Below, in pieces: positions 1-11,332 of a stretch of 29,074 nucleotides of DNA. The stretch lies in contig AVPN01000446.1 of NCBI GenBank assembly GCA_000695325.1, positions 10,425 through 39,498 on the forward strand, given 5' to 3'. Position 1 is the stretch's first letter, and each line of letters opens with the position of its first letter. Both the position numbers and the translations under genes were made by a program. The DNA comes from Pleurobrachia bachei (Eukaryota; Ctenophora; Tentaculata; Cydippida; Pleurobrachiidae). A model generated the notes under the pieces. It did no database searches and was not told where the DNA came from. It worked only from the letters and a program-made list of their open reading frames with translations.

Positions 1-927
1 TATTAGGTTGTCCCAGAAAGAATGTCGCGTACCAAATTTTAGGAGAAATACATTGGTTAGAGACTTCTAACCCGTTCTATCTTGTCAATGAGATGATTAC
101 TGACTCAGAAACGTGTTGAAAATTTCAAATGGTCATTTCATTAGTTCGTTATTCGGTATTTTGAAACCCAAAGTCGAGGTGCCGCTGAACGGAGGTTTTA
201 CATATCTTAAAACGTCTCTAAAATAAAGCCATTTGAGTTTTTAGAACTCAAAATGGCACCAAACGATAGCAAATTGTCCAAAGTTAAGGAACCTAGGCGA
301 TTTAAGTCTCGACGCAACCTGTGGAAGCGTCAGGTTAAGCTAATGTACCGTGCAAAAGCGAAAAAATCCAAAATTTAACCCCTATTTTTGACCTGTTTTA
401 AGGCTTCTTCCAAAAACTTCCAAATTTTATCTTTAAACATTACCAAATGAAATCGCCAACATCGCTATGACTAAAAGCTTAGTTGGGACTATTCAAGGCT
501 GCTTAAATAATCTCAATACACCAATCCAATGGACCCTGAAGTGACCCGGAAGTGGAAATTTCCTATTTTGACCAAAATTTTTCAGAGCTCCATATCTCAG
601 CAAAAATTTTGATCTGTGTCCTCATCTACCACTCAAACGATAGAGAATTGTCCAATGAACAAGCTTGAGGCAGTGTAATATCTCACAGACACTCACAAGA
701 AAAAGTACAGCAGTGTTTTCAACGTGCGCATATTTCTCGTTCAGCGGGAATTTTAGCTCACTTGTTTCCGGGTCCACCAGGCTGCGCCAAAAATCGATTT
801 TTTCAAAATAAACAATAGTTTTGTAGAGTCAAGGGTTCAATGAACAAGCTAGAAAAGTTTTAAATCGAAATCGATCGGCCAAATTCGAGAAATCGGGAGA
901 CGACATTCTTTATGGGACAACCTAATA
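1..927. mobile_element. Non-autonomous mariner-like (Tc1/mariner) element in a talin intron
   Basis: The ends at 3-27 and 901-925 are inverted repeats that begin TTAGGTTGTCCC and match over about 25 nt with one mismatch. TA dinucleotides at 1-2 and 926-927 flank them, as expected for a Tc1/mariner TA target-site duplication. The terminal sequence resembles the TTAGGTTGTCCC-type ends of mariner elements (family knowledge). No transposase-length frame is present in the roughly 920 nt interior, so the element is non-autonomous or fully decayed. Short related motifs recur inside it (ACGATAG..AATTGTCC near 263 and 638; AATGAACAAGCT near 654 and 839). It ends about 30 nt before the acceptor of the next talin exon. 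The window begins exactly at its left TA. Confidence 0.85.
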
Positions 928-958
928 TATCTAACTCAACAACTCCCCCTCCCTCCAG

Positions 959-3900
959 GATCCTGAGTTACAATCTGAGGTTATCATGCAACTCAAGAAC
1001 TGCCAGAACTCCACCAACAGGCTGCTAAGTTTGAGCAAGTTGTGTGTTGCCGACCCTACCACCCCCCATCTGAAGAGTAACTTGACTGCAGCTGCTCGAG
1101 CTCTCACTGATAGTATCAATAACTTGTTGAACGCGTCCACTAGTAGTGTACCTGGACAGAAGGAGTGCGATAATGCCATCAGGAACCTTGAGGTAGGGAG
1201 AAAGGGATAGAGAGATGAGTGAGAGGGATATAGTGGTGAGAGAGCCGAAATAGAGAAATAATACATGAAAAGGGAGACCACATTTTGAGAACACTAATAC
1301 TATCCTCTCCTCAGACTCTGAACAACAGTCTCCAAGACCCAAGTGTGCCCATGAACGAAGAGAACTTCTTCGATTGTATCGAAACTGTTGTCGACAGTCA
1401 GAGGATGCTGGAGGATAACCTGAAACAACTACCCAACCTTGCCAAGGCTAACGATAGAAAGGCCTTCGCTTCTGCTATTGATGAGATTAATGGGGCCCTC
1501 GCTGCTCTCCAAGGTGCGGCAGCACAGACTGCCTATCTGGTTGGGGTGTCAGATCCTAACAGTACAGCTGCCACTCCTGGTATTGTGGACCCCCAGATAT
1601 ACATGGATGGGCACAAGGAGATTGGTGCCGCTCTGGAGCTACTGTCACAACCTGATATTACCCAACAACAGGTAATTATACCTCACGCTTCTGGCCTTGG
1701 TAACGAAGTTACCCCTTGCCAGCGCGCGCGAAGGTCGACCGGCGACCTGAGCTAGCTAAACAGAGTGTGAGGTGTCTTCGATACCAACTTCTGGCCCAAA
1801 TACTGGGGTACGGGAAGACCCAAATACAAGGGGCAGTACAGTTAGGGTAGGAGCAGTTTGATATATCTAAATGCGACATTACTCTTATTAAATTGTCTCC
1901 TATCCTCTATCAACTCCTATTGTTTCAGGTGTTAGCAGCTGCCACTAAGATTGCTCAGTACACCTCTAAACTGTGTAACGCGTGCAAGTCTGCCTCCCAG
2001 AAATGTGAGAATCCCGTTGCCAAGCGACACTTTGTCCAGTGCGCCAAGGATGTGGCCAACTCCACCGCCCAGCTTGTCAAGGCGATCAAGGTTCTAGCCA
2101 GTAAACTACCACCTGACAACAGGAAGGGCGTTGCCATTCCCCCACTAGTTGAGGAAAGGAAAGCTGTTGCAGTTGCCAGTGCCCCACTTCTTGATTCTGT
2201 TGAACACCTCCGAAACTTTGCCCTATCCCCCGAGTTCGCACCTGTCCCTGCTAGGATTAGCGCCGAGGGCAAGATGGCCCAGGAGTGTGTGGTTGTGGCG
2301 GGTAAGAACCTGACAACGAGCAGTATCAAGATGCTCACTTTCTCCCGGTCCCTGGCTCTCAACCCTAATGATGCAAACAACATGCAGTTGCTCATCACCC
2401 AGGCCAAGGCAGTCAGCAACTCAGTTCGGGATCTCCTGGACCAGGTTAAACAGAATGTTCCCGGACAGAAACACTGCGACGAGGCTATGGAAAAGGTGAA
2501 ACTGGCATCCAATGAAATGGATCAGGCTGCCATCGCTGCAACCGCTGGACAACTGAAACCCCTGGAAGCAACGGATCTCCAGGGATACCAGACACAACTG
2601 ATGACTGCCACTATTGAGATCAAGGATCTGATTGAACCCCTCGCTGACGCTGCAAAGAGTCATCCCGAGAGACTGGGACATAATGTTATCACCATGTCCC
2701 TGTACTTTGAGCCGCTCAGTAAGGCTACTATTGGGGCTGCCTCGAAACTTCCTGATATGACTCGGCAACATGACCTCTTCTCTCAGGTATAGTTGTTTAT
2801 TCTTGGATCCCTTTTTCTTAAACATTACAACCTTTATCCTCCTCTCTCCAGGCCTGTTTTCTAATCCCAGGCCACCCCAGTACCGCTATGTTTCTAACTC
2901 CCCTCCTTCCCCTCTCTCCACCACCCCCACCACGTTTTCTAACTCCTCACCTCTAACTCTCCTCCCCTCCACAGCCCCACCACTAACTCCCCTCACTCCT
3001 CCTCCCCTATCCAGGCCCGAACGGTAATGGAAGCCATGTCAGATCTCCTCCAAACAGCTAAGGATTGCGGTGGTAACCCCAACGCCACCACCCTGCACCC
3101 CCGACTAGATGAGAATGTTGAGAGTGTGAAGGAGGCGATCCAGGACCTCACCACCACCCTGGACATGTCCCCAGAGAGTGGTCTGAGCACCAGTATCATA
3201 GAGGCTATCCAGAAGAGCAGGGGAGCCCTGGGTGAGCCCGTTCCGGATGAACAGTGTGAGAGTGTGATGAGTCAGCATGAGGCAATATTGGATTGTGCTA
3301 AGGCGATTGCCAGGGCTAGTCAGGATATGGTTGGCAAGGCTTCAATCAACCCTGATTGTCTCTCTTCTCTCGCTCAGGTAGGGTTAGGAGAGGTTGAAAC
3401 ATCTCTCGGTATTAATAATTTGTAACCTTCCCTCTCCTTGTAACACTTCATGTGTAACAGCCCTCCCCCTCAGAACATCTCGGAACAGTACGCTACGATG
3501 GTGGAGCACGTCAGGAAGTGTGCAGACTCCCCTGGTGCAGAGCCCATCCGGGACTCAGTTAACCAGATCGCAGATCCATGCTCTGAGCTGGTCAGGACAA
3601 GTGCGGTGGTACAAAGCAACCCCAAGGATACCATCTCAAGGCGGGAGTTGTCCGACCATGCGAAGGGTGTTGCCCAGGGTGTCCACTCCATTATCCAGTC
3701 CCTACAGCAGGGAAGTCAGGGAACCCAGGCGTGTATTGATGCTGTTGCTGTTATTAGGGGCATTGGGGGTGATCTGGATACTATCGCTATGTTCGCGAGG
3801 ACGGGAACTCTGGAGAATACCGGGGAACCCTTCTCAGTACATCGGGAGAACATTCTGGGTAAGTTTATCATTTTACCATTTTGGACGTCCATATTATAGC

Positions 3901-6900
3901 TCATATAATTGTTTCATATTATTGAAGATTATAACAATCTTGCAGGAATCATGTAACACCCTCTCTCCCAGGAACTGCCAAGAAGCTGGTAGAGAACACC
4001 AAACAGTTGGTATCCGGTGCTGGAGCTGACCAGGCTGCCCTCAAAGAGGCCGCCCTCGCTGCCCAAGAGACCATCAAGGACTTGGCAGATGCGTCCAAGT
4101 TGGGCGCCGGTGCATTGTCCCTTGATGATGTGGAAACACAGGTAAGGGAGGGGGTCACTTCGTTGCCAAGGTAACATGATGGTGATGTCATCAGATCATC
4201 TCTAACGGAGGCCGAGGGAGCGGTAAAAGACCTCCATTCTACCTCTCTCTTCCCCATTCCACTCCTCCCTCTCTCCCTCTCCAGGTTATGTTGCTAAACG
4301 CCTGTATGGACGTTGCCAAGGCCCTGGGTACCCTGATAGACAGCACTAAAGATGCCTGTGGTAAGAGCAGCGATGATGCCTCGATGGATACCCTCAAAGC
4401 TAGTGCCAAGGAGATGATACAGAGTGTCAGCTCTCTCCTGAAGACCGTCAAGAGCGCTGAGGACAAGGCAACAAGAGGAACAAGAGCTCTGGAGATTGCT
4501 GTGGATTCTGTGTCTAATGATATCAAGAGTCTCGATAACAGTGGCGTTTCTGTACCCCCTGCCTCTCCTGAGGTAACTATGAGGGGACTTGTTTCTCTCT
4601 CCCCGCAAGTATATAGTCTCCCTCCCTCTCTCACACACGTGTATAACTGTGTACCTGTAACTGTAGGAAGAAGACTCAGATGAATCGGATGAAGTTCTAG
4701 AAAGTTCTATCCTACGAACGAAAGATATAAACAAGGGTGTTCATGCTCTTGCTCAGGTTCCCTTCCGCCCAAAGATTAAACCTCAGATTCCCATTATATG
4801 GCTTTAAACTCTCCCTCTCCTCAGATTGTTTTGTTTGGGTCTCTAAAAATCATGGGTGTTATATACTCTATCTTACTACTCCTGCAGCCCTAACAATATG
4901 ATGAAAACATAGCATAATGATTGTGACAAATCTCTCCCTCTCTCTTTCCAGGATTTGCCCAATTCTCTACTACCCCTCCTAACATATTCCTCTCTCCCAG
5001 GATCTTATCAGGGCGGCCAAGGAGATCACCCAGGCCACGACAAAGGCAGTGGCAGCTGGAAGTTCCGCTAAACAGGACGATATTGCGGCTGCTGGTAATA
5101 TGGGTAGGAAGGCCATTTCTGACATGTTGACAACATGCAAGGGAGCCGCTCTTGGTGCAGAGAATGAGGCACTCAAGATCAAGGTGAGTGTTTTTATGAA
5201 GGAGTATTGAGTGTTTTTATGAAGGAGCATTGAGTGTTTTTATGAAGGAGTAACTTGGGTTGGTGAATAACTTGTCTCTTCATCTATGAATCATCCCAAT
5301 AATAATTGACCTGATCTCTGCCAAATGTTTACACTACCAGACCACAACCAACCCCCTCTCTCCCAGGTACTACAATCAGGCCGAAGTTGCAGTATGGCGT
5401 ACAGGGACCTCTTGGAATATCTCTGTGAGTCTCTCTCCGGAACGGGCTCCGATTCTGCCAAACTGAAGGATCACTCGCAGAAGATTGCTGACTGTGTCTC
5501 TAGTCTGATCGGGTGTGCTGAGGTACGTGTTTAGTAGGCTACACCCCACCCCTTGTAGTATATTATGTATGTTCTCTCGTGATGGGCTGACCTGGGGGGC
5601 ACACATGCGTGTAACTGGGGGGTGTGAGTTTCCACCGACAAAGATGTTGTTTTGTTGCAATGATACCAACAGAAGACCGGACAGACACACAACAACCGAG
5701 GGAGGAGGAGCTAACTGAGCTTGAGCTCGATGGGACGAGACATGGTCAGACAGGAGATCACAGACATGGTCAGGTGACAGAAGATCAGGATACTGATACC
5801 AAACCAGGAGGTTTGATTCCCACCATCTGGGCAAAACAACTGCCCCGTGATACACCAGCAACGGAAATACTACAACCCGTGACTTCTACAGTTGGTGAAT
5901 CAACACCTTCCTACTCCTCTCTCCTGACTGATTCCCATGATCATGTTCCCAGCAAGGCTGATGAGATAGGTGATCAAGTTCCAAGTAGCAGCAAGACAGA
6001 TGAAGTAGTGGGTGACCAAGTTCCAAGCAGTAGCAGCAGGACAGATGGTGAAGTAGTAGGTGACCAGGGATGTCAGACAGATTGGAGTTTACTGCCTCAG
6101 AAGGGAGAGGGTGATATGGTCTGGGAGTTGCTACAGGCACTGGATAGAGCCAGAGAAACTATTGAGCGTGGTAGTATGGAACGGGAGTGTTATAGTAGGG
6201 TAGATGTAGTAGTAGGTGGTGGGAATTATGGTACAGATACCAGGGATGCAAATCATGGTGGGATTTATGGTACTGTACCATCTGTAACAGATATCAGGGA
6301 GATTGATGGTAAAGATACCAGGGACATTGATGGACGTACTTCTAGTTGTTTTGAATACCGTGTCGCTTCATCGGGAAGACAGGAAGATGAAACAGACACA
6401 TCACAAAATAGAGACAATGTAAACTCAACTAACTACACTTTGATTTACATCAATTTATTCCCCTCCTTGTGTACTACTTCATCCCCCCCCCCAGGAACTG
6501 AAATCTGGTGACGACTGGGTGAATCCTGATGACCCTAACGTCATTGCGGAGAATGAACTTCTCAATGCCGCTGCCAGTATTGAAGCAGCCGCCAAGAAAC
6601 TGGCAATGCTACAACCACGTTAGTGTTTCAAACATGGGGTTCTTCTGGGGTCTTCTTTAGTAATTAGACGACACAGTGTCCCTTAACCTAAACCAATCTC
6701 TGACGTTTGTTGCTTTTTCCGTGAATAAGTACCTCACAGTGATATATAATTCCTAAATCTTCCCAACAGGAAAGAAGACCAAGCAGGTTGATGAGTCTCT
6801 GAACTTTGAGGAGCAGATCCTTGAGGCGGCTAAGGCTATCGCCGCTGCTACGAGTGCCCTTGTGAAGACTGCTACTGCTACCCAGAGGGAGCTGGCTGAA

Positions 6901-9800
6901 CAGGGCAGGGTGAACCCCAACGCTAGTGTCAGGGAGGGGTCTGTGTGGAGTGAGGGGCTCGTGGGGGCCGCTAAAATGGTCGCCAATGCAACCAGCACTT
7001 TGTGTGAGGCAGCCAATGCTGCTGTACAGGTAAATAATGATAGTTGTAGCAGTACCAAAACCCTAGCATTTCCATATCTTTATCGTAGACTAGAACTCCC
7101 TCAAACCCCCTCTAATCTCTCCACCCTCTCTCCATCTCCGCCCCTCAACCCTCTTTCTCTCCCTCCTCTCTATCCACCCCCACTACCACCCTCTCTATTT
7201 CAACCCCCTTCTCTCCCCCCACCAGGGTAATGCCTCAGAAGAGAAGCTTATTGCCTCTGCTAAGGGGGTTGCCAACTCCACCGCCCAACTACTCCTCGCC
7301 TGTATGGTCCGAGCTGATCCACACAGCGCCAACTCACAGCGCCTCCAGACTGCTGGTAGCAAGGTCAAGAAGGCAGCTGACTCACTGGTGAAGGCCGCCC
7401 AAAATGCTGCTGTATTTGAGGAGCAAGAGGTTAGTTCAACTTCAGGGTTACCCTTTTTTTGTTATTATCAATCGATCCAATAACTTTGCAACTAACCGAC
7501 TAACTTTGCAACTAAAGGAAAACCCAAGCTAAAATAGCCCTCACTGGGTTGTGTGAAATTTCCCACGGTCATTGTTCCACCCCCTGATTAGATAGAGACT
7601 TGAAATTTTGTAGTGAGGTAGAACTTGACATGATCTACCCAACTATAAGATTTCAAGTCTCTATCTCATCAGGGGGTGGAGCAATGACCGTGGGAAATTT
7701 CACAAAACCCAAGTGAGGGCTATTTTAGACTGGGTTTTCCTTTAACCCACCTAATATCCCACCCAACTAAAACCCCTCCCTCACCCAGGTTGATGTGCGT
7801 ATTCACGGAGGAGCAGTGTACCACATAGCTGCTGAGCTACAAGCCCGGATACTGATACCAAACCAGGAGGTTTGATTCCCACCATCTGGGCAAAACCACT
7901 GCCCCGTGATACACCAGAAACGGAAATACTACAACCCGTGACTTCTACAGTTGGCGAATCAACACCTTCCTACTCCTCTCTCCTGACTGATTCCCATTAT
8001 CATGTTCCCAGCAAGGCTGATGAGATAGGTGATCAAGTTCCAAGTAGCAGCAAGACAGATGAAGTAGTGGGTGACCAAGTACAAAGTAGCAGCATCAGGG
8101 CAGATGGTGAAGTAGTGGGTGACCAGGGATGTCAGACAGATTGGAGTTTACTGCCTCAGAAGGGAGAGGGTGATATGGTCTGGGAGTTGCTACAGGCATT
8201 AGATAGAGCCAGGGAGACGATTGAGCGTGGTAGTATGGAACGGGAATGTTATAGCAGCGGTAGGGGTGATGAGGTAGTGTGTGGTGGGAATTATACAAAT
8301 ATCAGGGATACCAGTCATGGTAGGGGTGCTGTACCATCTGTAACAGATATCAGGGAGATTGATGGACGTACTTCTAGTTGTTTTGAAGACTGTGACGCTT
8401 CATCGGGAAGACAGGAAGATGAAACAGACACATCACAAAATAGTGACAATGTAAATTCAACTAACTAACTCTGATATAGTATATTCCTAACACTTTATTC
8501 TCTCCCCTTGTGTACAACCTCATCCCCCCTCCCCAGGAACTGAAATCTGGTGATGACTGGGTGAATCCTGATGACCCCAACGTTATTGCAGAGAACGAAC
8601 TTCTCAATGCTGCTGCCAGTATTGAAGCAGCCGCCAAGAAACTGGCAATGCTCCAACCACGTTAGTGTTTCAATTTTCAAACATGGGGTTCTTCTGGGGT
8701 CTTCTCTAGTAATTAGACGACACAGTGTCCCTTAACCTAAACCAATCTCTGACGTTTGTTGCTTTTTCCGTGAATAAGTACCTCACAGTGATATATAATT
8801 CCTAAATCTTCCCAACAGGAAAGAAGACCAAGCAGGTTGATGAGTCTCTGAACTTTGAGGAGCAGATCCTGGAGGCGGCTAAGGCTATTGCCGCTGCTAC
8901 AAGTGCCCTTGTTAAGACTGCTACTGCTACCCAGAGGGAGCTGGCTGAACAGGGCAGAGTGAACCCTAACGCTAGTGTCAGGGAGGGGTCTGTGTGGAGT
9001 GAGGGACTCGTTGGGGCTGCTAAAATGGTCGCCAATGCAACCAGCACTTTGTGTGAGGCAGCCAATGCTGCTGTACAGGTAAATAATGATAGTTGTAGCA
9101 GTACCAAAACCCTAGCATTTCCATATCTTTATCGTAGACTAGAACTCCCTCAAACCCCCTCTAATCTCTCCACCCTCTCTCCATCTCCGCCCCTCAACCC
9201 TCTTTCTCTCCCTCCTCTCTATCCACCCCCACTACCACCCTCTCTATTTCAACCCCCTTCTCTCCCCCCACCAGGGTAATGCCTCAGAAGAGAAGCTTAT
9301 TGCCTCTGCTAAGGGGGTTGCCAACTCCACCGCCCAACTACTCCTCGCCTGTATGGTCCGAGCTGATCCACACAGCGCCAACTCACAGCGCCTCCAGACT
9401 GCTGGTAGCAAGGTCAAGAAGGCAGCTGACTCACTGGTGAAGGCCGCCCAAAATGCTGCTGTATTTGAGGAGCAAGAGGTTAGTTCAACTTGGGATTGTT
9501 CGTAACCAACTACCAACTAACGCAGTAACTTTGCAACTAACCCACCCACTAACTTTGCAACTAACCCATTACTGTAAAACTAACCCACCCAATAACTGTG
9601 CCAACTAACCCCCCTCCCTCACCCAGGTTGATGTGCGTATTCACGGAGGAGCAGTGTACCACATAGCTGCTGAGCTACAAGCCCAAGAAGAGATCCTGAG
9701 GAGAGAGAAGGAACTTGAGCAGGCTCGAAGACAACTTGCTAAGATTAGGAACGCCCAATACTACTCCTTTAAAAAGATGAATGATGGAGAAGAAGATTAG
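959..9800 (+). CDS. TLN: Talin, C-terminal half (rod R7 end to R13/THATCH and dimerisation helix), multi-exon, 5' partial
   Basis: Talin couples integrin tails to actin and vinculin at adhesions. Exons read with consistent phases: 959-1192, 1315-1671, 1929-2786, 3015-3377, 3474-3858, 3972-4141, 4285-4572, (optional 4667-4756), 5001-5183, 5367-5522. Next comes 6495-6618, 6770-7029, 7226-7429 or the duplicate set 8537-8660, 8819-9078, 9275-9478, then 9627-9800 (TAG). This gives about 1,250 residues. Diagnostic stretches are PGQKECDNA, AAYLVGVSDPNS-like, GTQACIDA, ESLNFEEQILEAAK and the terminal coiled coil AQEEILRREKELEQARRQLA. Order and spacing follow vertebrate talin from about residue 1,590 to the end. 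The C-terminus is an acidic tail (KKMNDGEED) rather than the vertebrate one. Head and early rod lie upstream of the window. The gene is complicated by duplications at 5788-9684 and 9442-11332. Confidence 0.95.
4667..4756 (+). other. Possible 30-aa cassette exon of talin (R12 region)
   Basis: An acceptor (CTGTAG) precedes 90 open nucleotides in phase 0, encoding an acidic stretch that starts EEDSDESDE and ends INKGVHALAQ, followed by a weak donor CAG|GTTCCC. Skipping it joins ...SVPPASPE directly to DLIRAAKEI, which reproduces the vertebrate order (SPE.../PEDFIR) without an insertion. It is therefore either a lineage-specific alternative exon or a chance open stretch. Confidence 0.4.
5185..5253 (+). 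repeat. Three tandem 23-nt repeats at a talin splice donor
   Basis: Three near-identical copies of a unit starting TGAGTGTTTTTATGAAGGAG run from the donor of exon 5001-5183 into the intron. The first copy contains most of the GTGAGT donor; the later copies have TTGAGT and are not donors. Confidence 0.85.
5660..6418 (+). CDS. Long open exon inside a talin intron; candidate first exon of a short talin isoform
   Basis: ATG at 5660 (G at -3) opens 253 codons ending at AAT|GTAAAC (6418/6419), phase 0. This is the phase of the next talin exon (6495, ELKSGDDW), so splicing would join it to the talin R13/THATCH actin-binding module. The product is acidic and Ser/Thr/Asp-rich, with imperfect repeats (GDQVPSSSKTDEVV, GDQVPSSSSRTDGEVV, then GDQGCQTDW) and a possible helix (MVWELLQALDRARETIERG). 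The downstream duplicate keeps the frame despite in-frame indels and several synonymous differences, which argues for coding function. The good upstream acceptors (for example CAACAG at 5672) are out of phase with the preceding exon, so an internal promoter is more likely than cassette use. No homologue is recognised. Confidence 0.55.
6495..7846 (+). pseudogene. First copy of talin R13 exons, last exon truncated by the D1 junction
   Basis: Exons 6495-6618, 6770-7029 and 7226-7429 are intact and encode the start of the THATCH actin-binding module. The following exon (7789-) is cut after ...HIAAELQA and then runs into duplicated intron sequence, giving RILIPNQEV and a stop. Skipping that stump, exon 7226-7429 could splice in phase to 8537 and produce two THATCH modules in tandem. 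If D1 is an assembly artefact, these exons are simply the other allele. Confidence 0.8.
7515..7742. mobile_element. 228-nt foldback MITE with TA target site
   Basis: The element is almost entirely two inverted arms of about 95 nt beginning AAGGAAAACCCA, with a short loop around 7613-7648. TA at 7513-7514 and 7743-7744 flanks it, which suggests a Tc1/mariner-type MITE. It lies in the intron between talin exons 7226-7429 and 7789. The corresponding intron of unit 2 (9479-9626) lacks it, so an occupied and an empty site are both present in the window. Confidence 0.9.
7872..8450 (+). pseudogene. Second copy of the novel talin-intron ORF, 5' truncated by duplication
   Basis: This repeats 5813-6418 from PTIWAKPLPRDTPETEI to ...TSQNSDN and keeps the donor AAT|GTAAAT in phase 0 with exon 8537. 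Relative to copy 1 it shows amino-acid changes, synonymous changes and frame-preserving indels (including loss of eight codons around GKDTRDID). The duplication starts after the copy-1 ATG, so it has no good initiator. It is an allele or a truncated paralogous exon. Confidence 0.7.
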
Positions 9801-11332
9801 AGAGAGAGAGTGATTAGTGATGATGTGATATTATTCGAACTCTAGCGGGTTATTTTGAAACTTTTGTACTGAGAGAGACAATTGTGTGCTTGAAAACTGC
9901 GTTATAGATTGAGAGAGATTGAGAAACGAGAGAGAGTGAGAGAAAGAGAGAGAGAGAGATGTGAATGTTAACCCAATTTGTATAAAGGTTAATACACGTT
10001 CTATATATTTTTATACCCTCCTTGCATCCCCCTTTATTATTGAACAAGTTTCATCTTGACTTTCCTATCCGTTTTTCCACTGCTTTTTGTCTCAACACGC
10101 CTCTTTCTACGGATTAGTTTAGTTTTTGACCAACACGTTTGAAGAAAAGTAGCCGGGATATTTAACTGTGAGAATTTGAAAAACACTCTGGAGTGTGTGC
10201 ACTATTACGACTTATTATGCTGTCTCTCATTTGTGTAAAGAAACGACCTCTCCCCCTGCGAGGGAGACTGAGAGAGAGAGAGTTTTTTGTTTTCGGTATT
10301 GTTTTAATACGAAATAAGATGTTAGGAATATATGCTTTACTTCGCTTATGAAACCTCAACTATGCATTCGTTCTCTTTGTTAATGCGGCCGCCCAAAATG
10401 CTGCTGTATTTGAGGAGCAAGAGGTTAGTTCAACTTGGGATTGTTCGTAACCAACTACCAACTAACGCAGTAACTTTGCAACTAACCCACCCACTAACTT
10501 TGCAACTAACCCATTACTGTAAAACTAACCCACCCAATAACTGTGCCAACTAACCCCCCTCCCTCACCCAGGTTGATGTGCGTATTCACGGAGGAGCAGT
10601 GTACCACATAGCTGCTGAGCTACAAGCCCAAGAAGAGATCCTGAGGAGAGAGAAGGAACTTGAGCAGGCTCGAAGACAACTTGCTAAGATTAGGAACGCC
10701 CAATACTACTCCTTTAAAAAGATGAATGATGGAGAAGAAGATTAGAGAGAGAGAGTGATTAGTGATGATGTGATATTATTCGAACTCTAGCGGGTTATTT
10801 TGAAACTTTTGTACTGAGAGAGAGAGATAAGAGACAATTGTGTGCTTGAAAACTGCGTTATAGATTGAGAGAGATTGAGAAACGAGAGAGAGAGAGAGAG
10901 AGATATGAATGTTAACCCCATTTGTATAAAGGTTAATACACGTTCTATATATTTTTATACCCTCCTTGCATCCCCCTTTATTATTGAACAAGTTTCATCT
11001 TGACTTTCCTATCCGTTTTTCCACTGCTTTTTGTCTCAACACGCCTCTTTCTACGGATTAGTTTAGTTTTTGACCAACACGTTTGAAGAAAAGTAGCCGG
11101 GATATTTAACTGTGAGAATTTGAAAAAAACACTCTGGAGTGTGTGCACTATTACGACTTATTATGCTGTCTCTCATTTGTGTAAAGAAACGACCTCTCCC
11201 CCTGCGAGGGAGACTGAGAGAGAGAGAGTTTTTTGTTTTCGGTATTGTTTTAATACGAAATAAGATGTTAGGAATATATGCTTTACTTCGCTTATGAAAC
11301 CTCAACTATGCATTCGTTCTCTTTGTTAATGC
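9442..11332 (+). repeat. Direct duplication D2 of talin terminal exon and 3' UTR (9442-10386, 10387-11332)
   Basis: At 10386/10387 the sequence jumps from 3' UTR (TTAATGC) back to GGCCGCCCAAAATGCTG inside exon 9275-9478. The two units are 945 and 946 nt and nearly identical, differing mainly in GA-repeat length near 9915-9960/10860-10905. The junction creates a GCGGCCGC octamer. Confidence 0.93.
10572..10745 (+). pseudogene. Second copy of the talin last exon
   Basis: This is identical to 9627-9800 (VDVRIHGG to DGEED, TAG) with the same CCCTCACCCAG acceptor. Its upstream exon is only a stump (10387-10423) lacking most of the R13 sequence. It is a duplicate terminal exon or the alternate allele. 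Confidence 0.85.

Larger units (their letters stand above)
5788..9684 (+). repeat. Direct duplication D1 within talin (units 5788-7846 and 7847-9684)
   Basis: The second unit starts abruptly after ...GAGCTACAAGCCC at 7846 and restarts at the 5788 sequence GGATACTGATACCAAAC. Unit 1 is 2,059 nt and unit 2 is 1,838 nt; the difference is largely the 228-nt element at 7515-7742. Exons 7226-7429/9275-9478 and their preceding introns look identical, while the novel ORF and exon 6495/8537 differ by several percent. No gap bases are present at the join. Confidence 0.93.

Noticed and set aside
1-930. Transposase gene inside the mariner-like element
   Set aside because: No open frame of useful length and no catalytic-domain motif was seen in any frame.
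5523-6418. Novel ORF as an ordinary internal talin exon spliced from 5522
   Set aside because: The preceding exon ends in phase 0. The plausible polypyrimidine-backed acceptors (for example before 5559 and 5673) put the reading in a frame with early stops. Only weak purine-rich AGs (about 5704-5749) would fit.
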